The notes below the pieces were generated by a model. The model was not told the DNA's origin and searched no databases. It saw nothing but the letters and a program-made list of their open reading frames with translations. Shown here one piece after another: positions 30,693 through 39,102 of a DNA stretch of 64,000 nucleotides; position 1 is the stretch's first letter, and every line of letters begins with the position of its first letter. The position numbers and the translations under genes were made by a program. This DNA comes from Promicromonospora iranensis (lineage in GTDB: Bacteria > Actinomycetota > Actinomycetes > Actinomycetales > Cellulomonadaceae). The stretch lies in contig NZ_JAJQMN010000012.1 in NCBI RefSeq assembly GCF_028994775.1, positions 83,396 through 147,395 of the forward strand. The letters run 5' to 3'.

Positions 30693-30728
30693 GACGGCCC
30701 GCCGCCCCCGAAGGGGCGACGGGCCGTC
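30693..30728 (-). terminator. Intrinsic terminator of rpsA
   Basis: A 16-bp stem (30693-30708 with 30713-30728, one G-T pair) and a short GAA-type loop lie 12 bases after the rpsA stop. On the minus strand it is followed by TTTT, so it is a classical intrinsic terminator. Confidence 0.85.
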
Positions 30729-30740
30729 GATCAGCTCGGG

Positions 30741-32219
30741 TCAGTTACCCGTGAGCTTCTCACGGAGCGCGGCGAGCGCCTCGTCCGAAGCCAGCGTGCC
30801 GCCGACCTCCTCAACCGGAGCCGAGGAGTAGGTGGTGCTGCCGCCACCGGCCGGCGCGGCGGCCGGGGCGTCGGCCGGAGCCTCGGTGTCCGCGGCGATC
30901 GCCTCGGCGACCTGCTTGCGGTGCGCGGTCCAGCGCTCGTGCGCCTTGGCGTACTCCGCCTCCCACGCCTCGCGCTGTGCCTCGAAGCCCTCGAGCCACT
31001 CGTTGGTCTCCGGGTCGAAGCCGTCCGGGTACTTGTAGTTCCCGGCGTCGTCGTACTCGGCGGCCATGCCGTACAGCGCGGGGTCGAAGTCCTCGGACTC
31101 CGGGTCCACGCCCTCGTTGGCCTGCTTGAGCGACAGCGAGATGCGGCGACGCTCCAGGTCGATGTCGATGACCTTGACGAAGACCTCGGCACCGACGGTG
31201 ACGACCTGCTCCGGCAGCTCGACGTGGCGCACGGCCAGCTCCGAGATGTGGACCAGGCCCTCGATGCCGTCCTCGACGCGAACGAACGCACCGAACGGGA
31301 CGAGCTTGGTGACCTTACCCGGCACGACCTGACCGATGGCGTGCGTACGGGCGAAGGTCTGCCACGGGTCCTCCTGCGTCGCCTTCAGCGACAGGGAGAC
31401 ACGCTCGCGGTCGAAGTCGACGTCGAGCACCTCGACGGTGACCTCCTGGCCGACCTCGACGACCTCGGACGGGTGGTCGATGTGCTTCCAGGACAGCTCC
31501 GAGACGTGCACCAGACCGTCGACGCCGCCGAGGTCCACGAACGCACCGAAGTTGACGATCGAGGAGACGACACCCGGGCGCACCTGGCCCTTCTGCAGGG
31601 TCTGCAGGAAGGTGGAGCGCACCTCGGACTGCGTCTGCTCGAGCCAGGCACGGCGCGAGAGCACGACGTTGTTCCGGTTCTTGTCGAGCTCGATGATCTT
31701 GGCCTCGATCTCCTTGCCGACGTACGGCTGGAGGTCGCGGACGCGACGCATCTCCACGAGGGAGGCGGGGAGGAAGCCGCGCAGGCCGATGTCGAGGATG
31801 AGGCCGCCCTTGACGACCTCGATGACGGTGCCGGTGACGACGCCGTCCTCTTCCTTGATCTTCTCGATCGTGCCCCAGGCGCGCTCGTACTGTGCGCGCT
31901 TCTTGGACAGGATCAGCCGACCTTCCTTGTCCTCCTTCTGGAGGACCAGGGCCTCGACGGCGTCACCGACGGCGACAACCTCGCCAGGGTCGACGTCGTG
32001 CTTGATCGAGAGCTCCCGGGACGGGATCACACCCTCGGTCTTGTAGCCGATGTCGAGAAGGACCTCGTCGCGGTCCACCTTGACGATCGTGCCTTCGACG
32101 ATGTCACCATCGTTGAAGTACTTGATGGTGGCGTCGATGGCAGCAAGGAAGTCCTCCTCGGTGCCGATGTCGTTGACGGCAACCTGGGGTGCGGACTTCG
32201 CAGGGGTGGAGATGGTCAT
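30741..32219 (-). CDS. rpsA: 30S ribosomal protein S1
   Basis: S1 binds mRNA leaders and helps the 30S subunit start translation. The 492-residue protein has four S1 RNA-binding domains at about residues 35-105, 120-190, 205-275 and 290-362. Typical ends are IGYKTEGVIPSRELS, GLRGFLPASLVEM, GGVDGLVHVSELSWKH and VEDGIEGLVHISELA. An Ala-rich, acidic tail replaces the two extra domains of E. coli S1; four domains is normal for actinobacteria. The ATG at 32219 has a distant GGAG 11 bases upstream. It has its own terminator and probably its own promoter in the 231-bp gap behind the peptide transporter. Confidence 0.97.
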   Translation of the reverse strand: MTISTPAKSAPQVAVNDIGTEEDFLAAIDATIKYFNDGDIVEGTIVKVDRDEVLLDIGYKTEGVIPSRELSIKHDVDPGEVVAVGDAVEALVLQKEDKEGRLILSKKRAQYERAWGTIEKIKEEDGVVTGTVIEVVKGGLILDIGLRGFLPASLVEMRRVRDLQPYVGKEIEAKIIELDKNRNNVVLSRRAWLEQTQSEVRSTFLQTLQKGQVRPGVVSSIVNFGAFVDLGGVDGLVHVSELSWKHIDHPSEVVEVGQEVTVEVLDVDFDRERVSLSLKATQEDPWQTFARTHAIGQVVPGKVTKLVPFGAFVRVEDGIEGLVHISELAVRHVELPEQVVTVGAEVFVKVIDIDLERRRISLSLKQANEGVDPESEDFDPALYGMAAEYDDAGNYKYPDGFDPETNEWLEGFEAQREAWEAEYAKAHERWTAHRKQVAEAIAADTEAPADAPAAAPAGGGSTTYSSAPVEEVGGTLASDEALAALREKLTGN

Positions 32220-32450
32220 TGAGTTCGATGCTCCGATGCGGACATGGCGTAGTACGGACAGGGTCTGTTTGGCTCTGCTTGTGCGGTACCGAGGGTCGCC
32301 AGAAGGCGCACGGCACCGCCAGTCATCCTAGTGGCGCCGCAGCGCCCTGGTCAACGCGAGTCGGCGCGAGCCAGGATGGTGCGTGCGGGCCCCAGGATAC
32401 CGGGGGCTGCTGACGTTCCGCCGGGGCGACGCCCGGCAAGGCCTGGTGGT

Positions 32451-34244
32451 TCAGAGCGCCAGCTCCAGGTCCTTGCCGGGGATCGCGTCGAGCAGCGCCC
32501 GCGTGTACGCGGTGGCCGGCGAGTCGAAGACCGAGTCGACCGTGCCCTCCTCGACCACGCGCCCCTCCTGCATCACCAGCACGCGGTCGGCGATCTGCCG
32601 CACCACGGCGAGGTCGTGCGTGATGAAGAGGTACGTGAGCCCCAGATTCTCCTGGAGACCTGCGAGCAGCTGGAGGATCTGCGCCTGCACGACGACGTCG
32701 AGCGCCGAGACCGCCTCGTCGCAGACCACGAGCTCCGGCGAGAGCGCCAGCGCACGGGCGATGGCCACGCGCTGCCGCTGGCCACCGGACAGCTCGGCGG
32801 GGAACCGCTGGAGCTGACCCTTGCTGAGCGCCACCTGGTCGGCGAGCTCCTCCACCCGGGCCCGGCGGGCCGCGGCGTCGCCGTAGTCGTGCGCGCGCAG
32901 CGGCTCCTCGATCGCCCGGAACACCGAGTAGAGCGGGTCGAGCGACGAGTAGGGGTCCTGGAACACGGGCTGCACCCGTCGCCGGTAGGCGATCTGGTCC
33001 CGGTGGTTGCCGGCCCCCACCACACCGCCGTCGAACGTGATCGAGCCGGTGGTGGGCTTCTCGATGTCGAGGATCATCCGGGCCAGCGTCGACTTGCCCG
33101 ACCCCGACTCCCCCACCACCGCGACCGTGGAGCCGCGCGGGATGTCGAGGCTCACCCCGTCGACGGCGGTGAATCCGGTGCTGCGGGAGAACAGCCCCTT
33201 GCCCCGGATGGAGAAGACCTTGCTGACGTCCTTGACGGACACGAGGACGTCCGCCTCGGCGGTCGTCTCCTCGCCGTGGGCCAGCAGCGCGTCGTCCAGC
33301 ACCTCGTCGAGGCCGCGCTCGCGCGCGATCTCGATGCGGCGCGACGCGAGCGACGGTGCCGCCGCCATGAGCCGCTTGGTGTACTCGTGCTGCGGCGCCG
33401 TGAGCACCTGGCGGGCAGGACCCTGCTCGACGATGTCGCCGCGGTACATGACCACCACGGTGTCCGCACGCTCGGCGGCGAGGCCGAGGTCGTGCGTGAT
33501 GAGAAGCACCGCGGTGCCGAGCTCCTGGGTCAGGCCGGAGAGCTGGTCCAGGATCCCGCGCTGCACCGTCACGTCAAGGGCCGACGTCGGCTCGTCCGCG
33601 ACCAGCAGGGCGGGGCGACCCGACAGGCCCATCGCGATGAGCGCCCGCTGGCGCATACCGCCGGAGAACTCGTGCGGGTACTGGGCGGCGCGCGCCCGGG
33701 CGTCGGGCAGGCCTACCTCGTCGAGCAGCTCGACCGTGCGGGTGCGGGCGTCCCTGCGGGTGCGCAGCCCGTTGTCGATCAGGCCCGCGTCGATCTGCCG
33801 GCCGATCTGCATGATCGGGTCGAGATTGGTCATCGGGTCCTGCGGCACGAGGCCCAGCTCGGTGCCGCGCAGCTGCGCCATCCGCTGCGGCGACACCTTG
33901 CCGAGGTCCTCGTCCTTGAACCAGATGTGCCCCTCCGCCACCGAGCCGTTGCTCGCCAGCAGGCCCAGCACCGCCATCGCCAGGGTCGTCTTGCCGGAAC
34001 CGGACTCGCCGACGATCGCCACGGTCTGGCCCCGCTCGACGGTGAGGTTCGCGTTCGACACGGCGCGAGCGGCACCGTTCTCCGTGCGGAAGTCGACGCA
34101 GAGGTTCTCGACGCGGAGCACCACGTTCTCGGCGGAGCTCTCGGCCGAGTTCTCGGCCGAGCTCGCGGCCGACGTCCCGGTGGACGACGCGGTGGTGGGC
34201 TCCGCCGTCTCCTTCACCGTCTTCTTCTCTGGGTTGTCGCTCAT
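32451..34244 (-). CDS. Oligopeptide/dipeptide ABC importer, fused DppD-DppF ATPase
   Basis: A 597-residue protein with two complete ABC ATPase domains in one chain. Domain 1 (about 45-290) has VGESGSGKTT, signature FSGGMRQRALIA and Walker B LLVADEPTSALD. Domain 2 (about 325-590) has VGESGSGKST, signature LSGGQRQRVAIA and LVVCDEAVSALD. Both have the C-terminal oligopeptide-transporter tail (ATAYTRALL). The ATG at 34244 overlaps the permease stop as ATGA (34241-34244). The first 45 residues are Ser/Ala/Glu-rich with a repeated SAEN unit and are probably disordered. It energises uptake by the adjacent permeases and binding protein. Confidence 0.93.
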   Translation of the reverse strand: MSDNPEKKTVKETAEPTTASSTGTSAASSAENSAESSAENVVLRVENLCVDFRTENGAARAVSNANLTVERGQTVAIVGESGSGKTTLAMAVLGLLASNGSVAEGHIWFKDEDLGKVSPQRMAQLRGTELGLVPQDPMTNLDPIMQIGRQIDAGLIDNGLRTRRDARTRTVELLDEVGLPDARARAAQYPHEFSGGMRQRALIAMGLSGRPALLVADEPTSALDVTVQRGILDQLSGLTQELGTAVLLITHDLGLAAERADTVVVMYRGDIVEQGPARQVLTAPQHEYTKRLMAAAPSLASRRIEIARERGLDEVLDDALLAHGEETTAEADVLVSVKDVSKVFSIRGKGLFSRSTGFTAVDGVSLDIPRGSTVAVVGESGSGKSTLARMILDIEKPTTGSITFDGGVVGAGNHRDQIAYRRRVQPVFQDPYSSLDPLYSVFRAIEEPLRAHDYGDAAARRARVEELADQVALSKGQLQRFPAELSGGQRQRVAIARALALSPELVVCDEAVSALDVVVQAQILQLLAGLQENLGLTYLFITHDLAVVRQIADRVLVMQEGRVVEEGTVDSVFDSPATAYTRALLDAIPGKDLELAL

Positions 34245-35203
34245 CGTCGGGTCCTGTTCCGGGGGTCGAGGGCCTCGCGCAGGCTCTCGCCCACGAGGGT
34301 GAAGCCGAGGGCCGTCACGGCGATACAGATGCCGGGCAGGATCGCCAGCCGCGGTGCGACCGCCAGTTCCTGCTGCGCCGCCGTCAGCATGCGGCCCCAC
34401 TCGGCCGTGGAGGGCTCGCCGCCACCCAGGCCGAGGAAGGACAGCGCCGCGGCCTCGATCACCGCGGTGGCAAGGCTCAGCGTCGCCTGCACGATGACCG
34501 GGCCCACGCTGTTGGGGAGCACGTGGCTCATGGTCACCGACCGGCGCGTCAGGCCGAGCGCCGACGCGGCGAGGACGTAGTCCTGGCCCTTCTGCGCCAG
34601 CATCGAACCGCGCAGCAGCCGGGCGAAGATCGGGATCTGCACCACTCCGATGGCGACGATCACGGCCATGGACGACTGGCCGGCGATCGCGGCGATCGAC
34701 ACGGCGAGCAGCAGCGACGGGACCGACAGCATGAGGTCCACCAGGCGCATGATCGCGAAGTCGACGCTCTTGCCGAACCAGCCGGCGAGCAGACCGAGCA
34801 GCAGACCGCCCGTGAGCCCGAACAGTGTGGACAGGACGCCGATCAGCAGCGAGGCCTGGGCACCCCAGATCAGCTTGCTCAGCACGTCACCGCCGTAGCG
34901 GTCCAGGCCGAGCGGGTACTCGGCCGACGGGCCGGGGATCATCGTGGGCCGGACCTCGGTCCGGCCCGGCAGCTCGCTGCCGCCGTAAGGGGCCAGCACC
35001 GGCGCCAGCACCGCCACGAGCACGAACACCGCGACGATCACCGCCCCGATGATGGCGACGGGGTTCTTGCGCAGGGTGCGCCAGGCACGCGCCCAGACGC
35101 CCTCCCCGCCGTGGTCCTGGCCGCCCGGCCCGTCCCCGTGGATGCTCGTGTGGAGCGGCTCGGCGGCGGGGCCGCCGGTCACCGGAAGCTCGTTGGCGCT
35201 CAC
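34241..35203 (-). CDS. Oligopeptide ABC importer, inner permease (DppC/OppC type)
   Basis: A 320-residue permease with about six transmembrane segments. The N-terminus has RAWRTLRKNPVAIIGAVIV, typical of OppC proteins. The cytoplasmic EAA loop reads YVLAASALGLTRRSVTMSH, which docks to the ATPase. The GTG at 35203 overlaps the DppB stop as GTGA (35200-35203), and the stop overlaps the next ATG. The 50-residue hydrophilic N-terminal tail is normal for this family. It forms the membrane channel with the DppB-type permease. Confidence 0.93.
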   Translation of the reverse strand: MSANELPVTGGPAAEPLHTSIHGDGPGGQDHGGEGVWARAWRTLRKNPVAIIGAVIVAVFVLVAVLAPVLAPYGGSELPGRTEVRPTMIPGPSAEYPLGLDRYGGDVLSKLIWGAQASLLIGVLSTLFGLTGGLLLGLLAGWFGKSVDFAIMRLVDLMLSVPSLLLAVSIAAIAGQSSMAVIVAIGVVQIPIFARLLRGSMLAQKGQDYVLAASALGLTRRSVTMSHVLPNSVGPVIVQATLSLATAVIEAAALSFLGLGGGEPSTAEWGRMLTAAQQELAVAPRLAILPGICIAVTALGFTLVGESLREALDPRNRTRR

Positions 35204-36207
35204 TGCTGCCTCCTCAGCCGCGGGTCGATCAGCCCGTACGACACATCGACGATCAGGTTCACGAGGGCATACACCACGGCGATCAGCAGGATGAAGCCCT
35301 GCATCACGGGGTAGTCGGCGCGGAACACCGAATTGGCCAGGAAGCTGCCGATGCCGCTGAACGCGAACACGGTCTCGGTGAGCACCGCGCCGCTGAGCAG
35401 CAGGCCCACCTGCAGGCCGATGGTGGTGACCACCGGCAGCATGGCGTTCTTCAGGATGTGCTCGCTGCGCAGCCGGGCCGGCTTGATGCCCTTGGCCCGC
35501 GCCGTGCGCACGTAGTCCGCGTTCTGCACCTCGGACACGGCGGCACGGGTCATGCGGGCGACGATCGCCAGCGGGATGGTGCCCAGCGCGATGCCGGGCA
35601 GGATCAGGTGCATGAGCGCGTCCCAGGCCGCGTCCCACTCTGCGGTGAGCAGGCCGTCCAGGACGTAGAAGTTCGTGGGATGCGTGGCGATCATCGTCGC
35701 GCTCTGCCGGCCCGTCGTCGGGAACCAGCCCAGCTCCACGGCGAAGATGTACTTCAGGATGAACGCCAGGAAGAACACCGGCACGGTGACGCCGATCAGC
35801 GAGACCACGACCGCGGAGTGGTCGATGATCGACCCGGACCGCCGCGCGGCGACGTAGCCGAGCGGGATGCCGATGCCGATGGCGAACACCAGGGCCACGA
35901 CGGTGAGCTCGATGGTGGCGGGGAACCGGGTGATGAACTCCTCCAGGACCGGGCGACCGCTCTGCAGCGAGGTGCCGAAGTCGCCCTGGAGGAGCCGGAG
36001 CAGGTACTTGCCGTACTGGACCGGCAACGGCTGGTCCAGGCCCATCTCGGCCTCGATCTCCGCCGCGGCCTCGGGGGTGTACCGCTCACCCAGCATGGCC
36101 TGCACCGGCCCACCGGGCAGGGCGCGCACCCAGCCGAACAGCAATATCGAGAGCCCCAGCAAGAGGGGTATCAGCAGCAGCAGGCGCTGCACTATCAGTC
36201 TGAGCAT
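35200..36207 (-). CDS. Oligopeptide ABC importer, permease (DppB/OppB type)
   Basis: A 335-residue permease beginning MLRLIVQRLLLLIPLLLGLS, the typical DppB first helix. The family periplasmic part LPGGPVQAMLGE follows, then ALLS-type helices and the EAA loop YVRTARAKGIKPARLRSEH. A Shine-Dalgarno GAGGA precedes the ATG. The gene follows the binding-protein gene after 163 bp containing a strong hairpin, and overlaps DppC by four bases. Confidence 0.93.
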   Translation of the reverse strand: MLRLIVQRLLLLIPLLLGLSILLFGWVRALPGGPVQAMLGERYTPEAAAEIEAEMGLDQPLPVQYGKYLLRLLQGDFGTSLQSGRPVLEEFITRFPATIELTVVALVFAIGIGIPLGYVAARRSGSIIDHSAVVVSLIGVTVPVFFLAFILKYIFAVELGWFPTTGRQSATMIATHPTNFYVLDGLLTAEWDAAWDALMHLILPGIALGTIPLAIVARMTRAAVSEVQNADYVRTARAKGIKPARLRSEHILKNAMLPVVTTIGLQVGLLLSGAVLTETVFAFSGIGSFLANSVFRADYPVMQGFILLIAVVYALVNLIVDVSYGLIDPRLRRQQ

Positions 36208-36286
36208 CGTTCCTCGACAGACATGCGATTCATCGTCGCTCGGCGGCAGGGCTCATGGCCCGCCCGCCGGGGGACTCCGGACAGCG

Positions 36287-36316
36287 GTCGGGGCGCGGCG
36301 GCTGCCGCGCCCCGAC
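36287..36316 (-). terminator. Strong hairpin between binding-protein and permease genes
   Basis: Perfect 13-bp arms (36287-36299 and 36304-36316) close a four-base loop. There is no T-run. It lies between genes of one operon, so it likely acts as a partial terminator or as a 3' mRNA shield that raises binding protein over permease. Confidence 0.7.
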
Positions 36317-36370
36317 CTGAGGTATTTCACCCGAGGGCGTAGGACACCCTAGGCGGTTCGGAAGGGAACC

Positions 36371-38026
36371 TTACTCGCCCCCACCGAGGGTGATGCCGTT
36401 GTACACCTCGTCCTGCACCGGGGAGATCGGGTAACCCTCGACCCCGGGCGCGACGACGAGCGACGGTACCGGGCTGGCCAGCGGGACGCCGGGCAGGGCT
36501 TCCATGATCACCTCGTTCGCGTTCATGTAGGCCGCCTCCTGCTCATCGAGGGGAGCGTTGCGGGCCTCCTTGATCGCGTCGAACACCTCCGGGTCGTCGA
36601 AGCCCCACTCCAGGGACTTCGCGCCGAAGAAGGTGCCGATGAAGTTGTAGGTGTCGTTGTAGTCACCCGTCCAGCCCAGCAGGTGCAGGCCGTGGTTCTC
36701 GCCGCCCTGGATGGTGTCGATGTAGGTCGGGCTCCACGGCTCCGGCGTCGCCTTGGTCGTGATGCCGACCTCCTCGAGGTCGGCGGAGATCGCCTCGAAG
36801 ATCGCGGCGGCGTCCGGCATGTACGGACGCGAGACGTCGGTCGGGTAGTTGAACTCGATCTCGAGGTTCTCCTGCCCGGCCTCCTCGAGGAGCGCCTTGG
36901 CCTTCTCGGGGTCGTGGTCGTAGGTCGTCACGTCGTCGCTGTAACCCGTGACGATCTCCGGCACGAACTGCGTGGCCGGCGTCGTGCCCTCGGGCAGCGC
37001 TGCCTGGACCAGGCCCTCCTTGTCGATCGCGTGCGCGATCGCCTGGCGGACCCGGATGTCGTCCAGCGGCTTCTGCGCCTGGTTCATGCCCAGGTACAGG
37101 ATGTTGAACGCGTCGCGGTCGAGGATCGTGTAGCCGGCCTCCTTGAGCGCGTCGACGTCGGCGGGCGCGACCAGGTCGTAGCCGTCGATGTCACCGGCCT
37201 CGAGCGCCTGGCGGCGCGCGGTGCCGTCGGCGATCACGGTGAACACGATGGTCTTGACGTCGGCGATCTCGCCCCAGTAGCTGTCGTTCGCGGCGAGGGT
37301 CACGCTCTCGCCGCTCTTCCACTCCTGGAACGTGTACGGGCCGGTGCCGACCGGGTGCTCCTTGCCGTACTCGGTGAGCTGGGGAGCGTCAGCGGTGCCC
37401 TGCACCTCGTCGGCCCCGAACTCCTCGAGCGCCGTGGGCGACTGCATGGAGAACGACGGCAGGGACAGCGCCGGGACGAGCTCCGGGATCGGCTCCTTGA
37501 GCGTGATCACGGCGGTCGCCTCGTCGGAGGCCGCGCAGGACTCGTACAGGCTGTCCTCGCCCGTACCGCCGAAGACGGCCTTGTAGTAGTACGAGAGGTT
37601 CTCGTGCGCGGCCAGACCGGTCCAGCTGTGCCAGCGGTCGAAGTTGAAGCACACGGCCTCGGCGTTGAAGTCCGTGTCGTCGTGGAACGTCACGCCCTCC
37701 TTGAGGTGGAACGTGTACTCCAGGCCGTTCTCGCTGATGTCCCAGCTCTCGGCGAGCAGCGGAGCGGGGTCCGCTGTGCCCGGCTCGACTCCGACCAGAC
37801 CCTCGAAGATCTGGCGGGCGACCCGGAACGTCTCGCCGTCACTGGCGAACGCGGGGTCGAGCGAGCTCGGCTCGGCCGAGCCGGCGAACACGAACGTGCC
37901 GTCGCTGCCGCCCCCGCCCTCGCCGCTCTCGGGGTCCCGCTCGCTGGCCACACAACCACTCAGAGCCACTGCGAGCGCCGTCACCAGGGTGACGCCGCCC
38001 GCAAGGCGCGTAGCGCGTCGACGCAT
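36371..38026 (-). CDS. Oligopeptide ABC importer, substrate-binding lipoprotein
   Basis: A 551-residue family-5 (DppA/OppA) solute-binding protein. It begins with a basic stretch MRRRATRLAGG, a hydrophobic core and a lipobox ALSGC near residue 25, so it is anchored to the outer face of the membrane. The SBP_bac_5 signature VARQIFEGLVGV and YTFHLKEGVTFHDD follow. Late motifs include DDIRVRQAIAHAIDKE. The ATG at 38026 has AAGGAG about seven bases upstream. It opens the operon and, with the permeases and fused ATPase downstream, makes a complete peptide importer. The exact ligand is not known. Confidence 0.93.
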   Translation of the reverse strand: MRRRATRLAGGVTLVTALAVALSGCVASERDPESGEGGGGSDGTFVFAGSAEPSSLDPAFASDGETFRVARQIFEGLVGVEPGTADPAPLLAESWDISENGLEYTFHLKEGVTFHDDTDFNAEAVCFNFDRWHSWTGLAAHENLSYYYKAVFGGTGEDSLYESCAASDEATAVITLKEPIPELVPALSLPSFSMQSPTALEEFGADEVQGTADAPQLTEYGKEHPVGTGPYTFQEWKSGESVTLAANDSYWGEIADVKTIVFTVIADGTARRQALEAGDIDGYDLVAPADVDALKEAGYTILDRDAFNILYLGMNQAQKPLDDIRVRQAIAHAIDKEGLVQAALPEGTTPATQFVPEIVTGYSDDVTTYDHDPEKAKALLEEAGQENLEIEFNYPTDVSRPYMPDAAAIFEAISADLEEVGITTKATPEPWSPTYIDTIQGGENHGLHLLGWTGDYNDTYNFIGTFFGAKSLEWGFDDPEVFDAIKEARNAPLDEQEAAYMNANEVIMEALPGVPLASPVPSLVVAPGVEGYPISPVQDEVYNGITLGGGE

Positions 38027-38252
38027 GGCACTCTCCTTCCTCGAGCGCATCGGCGGACCCGGGTTCGGGCACGACGACACGCAGACGTTTGCGCCTGACC
38101 TTAGGAGCCTTCTCGTTGCCTGCGTATTTCGCTTCCCTGACCGGAATCCAATCGTGACCCTTTTGTTACGGGTGCTGCTGTGGTATCTGCGGCCGATTCA
38201 TAGACACCGTCGCACGGAACCATAGGGAGCAGACAGGCGCGATGATTGCCTC

Positions 38253-39056
38253 GTGAGCCATGACGAGCCGGTGTCCTTCGGCTACCGCGACGTGCCCGAC
38301 GACGGCCACGCCGCCCGGAGCTGGTGGGATGCCAACGCCGACGAGTACCTCGACGAGCACCGCGACTTCCTCGGCGACGCTGGTTTCCGGTGGGGTCCGG
38401 AGGGCCTGACCGAGGCGGAGGCCGGTCTGCTGGGCGACGTCGGCGGGCGCGACGTCCTGGAGGTCGGGGCCGGTGCCGCGCACTGCTCGCGCTGGCTCGC
38501 CTCGCAGGGAGCGCGCGCCGTCGCCACCGACTACTCGGCGGGCATGCTGGAGGGTGCCCGACGCCTCGACGCCGCCACGGGCGTCGCCGTGCCCCGGGTC
38601 CAGGCGGACGCCCGGGCCCTGCCGTTCGCGGACGGCTCGTTCGACGTCGTCTTCACGTCCTTCGGCGCACTGCCCTTCGTGCCCGACGCCGTCACCGTGC
38701 ACCGTGAGGCCGCCCGGGTGCTGCGCCCGGGCGGGCGCTGGGTGTTCTCCGTGACCCACCCGCTGCGGTGGGCGTTCCCCGACGACCCGACCCGGCGCGG
38801 CCTGACGGCGACCCGCTCGTACTTCGACCGCCGCCCCTACGTGGAGACCGCCGACGACGGGCGCGTCCTCTATGCGGAGTATCACCGCACCGTCGGCGAC
38901 CACGTGCGCGACGTCGCCGCCGCCGGGCTGCGCCTGGTTGACCTGGTCGAGCCGGAGTGGCCGGAGTGGAACGACCAGGTCTGGGGCGGCTGGGGCCCGG
39001 AGCGCGGCCGCTACCTCCCGGGCACGGCGGTCTTCGTCACCGAGCTGCCGAGGTAG
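38253..39056 (+). CDS. Class I SAM-dependent methyltransferase
   Basis: A 267-residue methyltransferase of the Methyltransf_11 type. Motif I reads DVLEVGAGAAHCSRWLA (about 68-84). The acidic end of strand 2 is AVATDYSAGML, and motif III region is LPFADGSFDVVFTSF. RVLRPGGRWVFSVTHP follows. The N-terminal WWDANADEYLDEHRDFL is typical of a group of actinobacterial methyltransferases of unknown target. The start is GTG 38253, with GATGAT six bases upstream as a possible leaderless -10. It is divergent from the peptide importer and convergent to polA. Confidence 0.9.
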   Translation: MSHDEPVSFGYRDVPDDGHAARSWWDANADEYLDEHRDFLGDAGFRWGPEGLTEAEAGLLGDVGGRDVLEVGAGAAHCSRWLASQGARAVATDYSAGMLEGARRLDAATGVAVPRVQADARALPFADGSFDVVFTSFGALPFVPDAVTVHREAARVLRPGGRWVFSVTHPLRWAFPDDPTRRGLTATRSYFDRRPYVETADDGRVLYAEYHRTVGDHVRDVAAAGLRLVDLVEPEWPEWNDQVWGGWGPERGRYLPGTAVFVTELPR

Positions 39057-39092
39057 ACATCAGGCGAGATAGTCGTCAGGTGTCTACCTCGG
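39048..39092. terminator. Bidirectional terminator between methyltransferase and polA
   Basis: Arms CCGAGGTAGACA (39048-39059) and TGTCTACCTCGG (39081-39092) are perfectly complementary. The left arm includes the methyltransferase stop codon. The genes converge here, so one hairpin probably serves both. Confidence 0.75.
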
Positions 39093-39102
39093 CGAGGGGT
39101 GG

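Noticed and set aside
27765-32222. Long plus-strand open frame across the third STAND-like gene and rpsA
   Set aside because: Antisense shadow of two real genes; no domain, and it ignores the rpsA terminator.
32420-32437. Terminator after the fused peptide-transporter ATPase gene
   Set aside because: Only a six-bp GCCGGG/CCCGGC stem was seen with no T-run; too weak to list.
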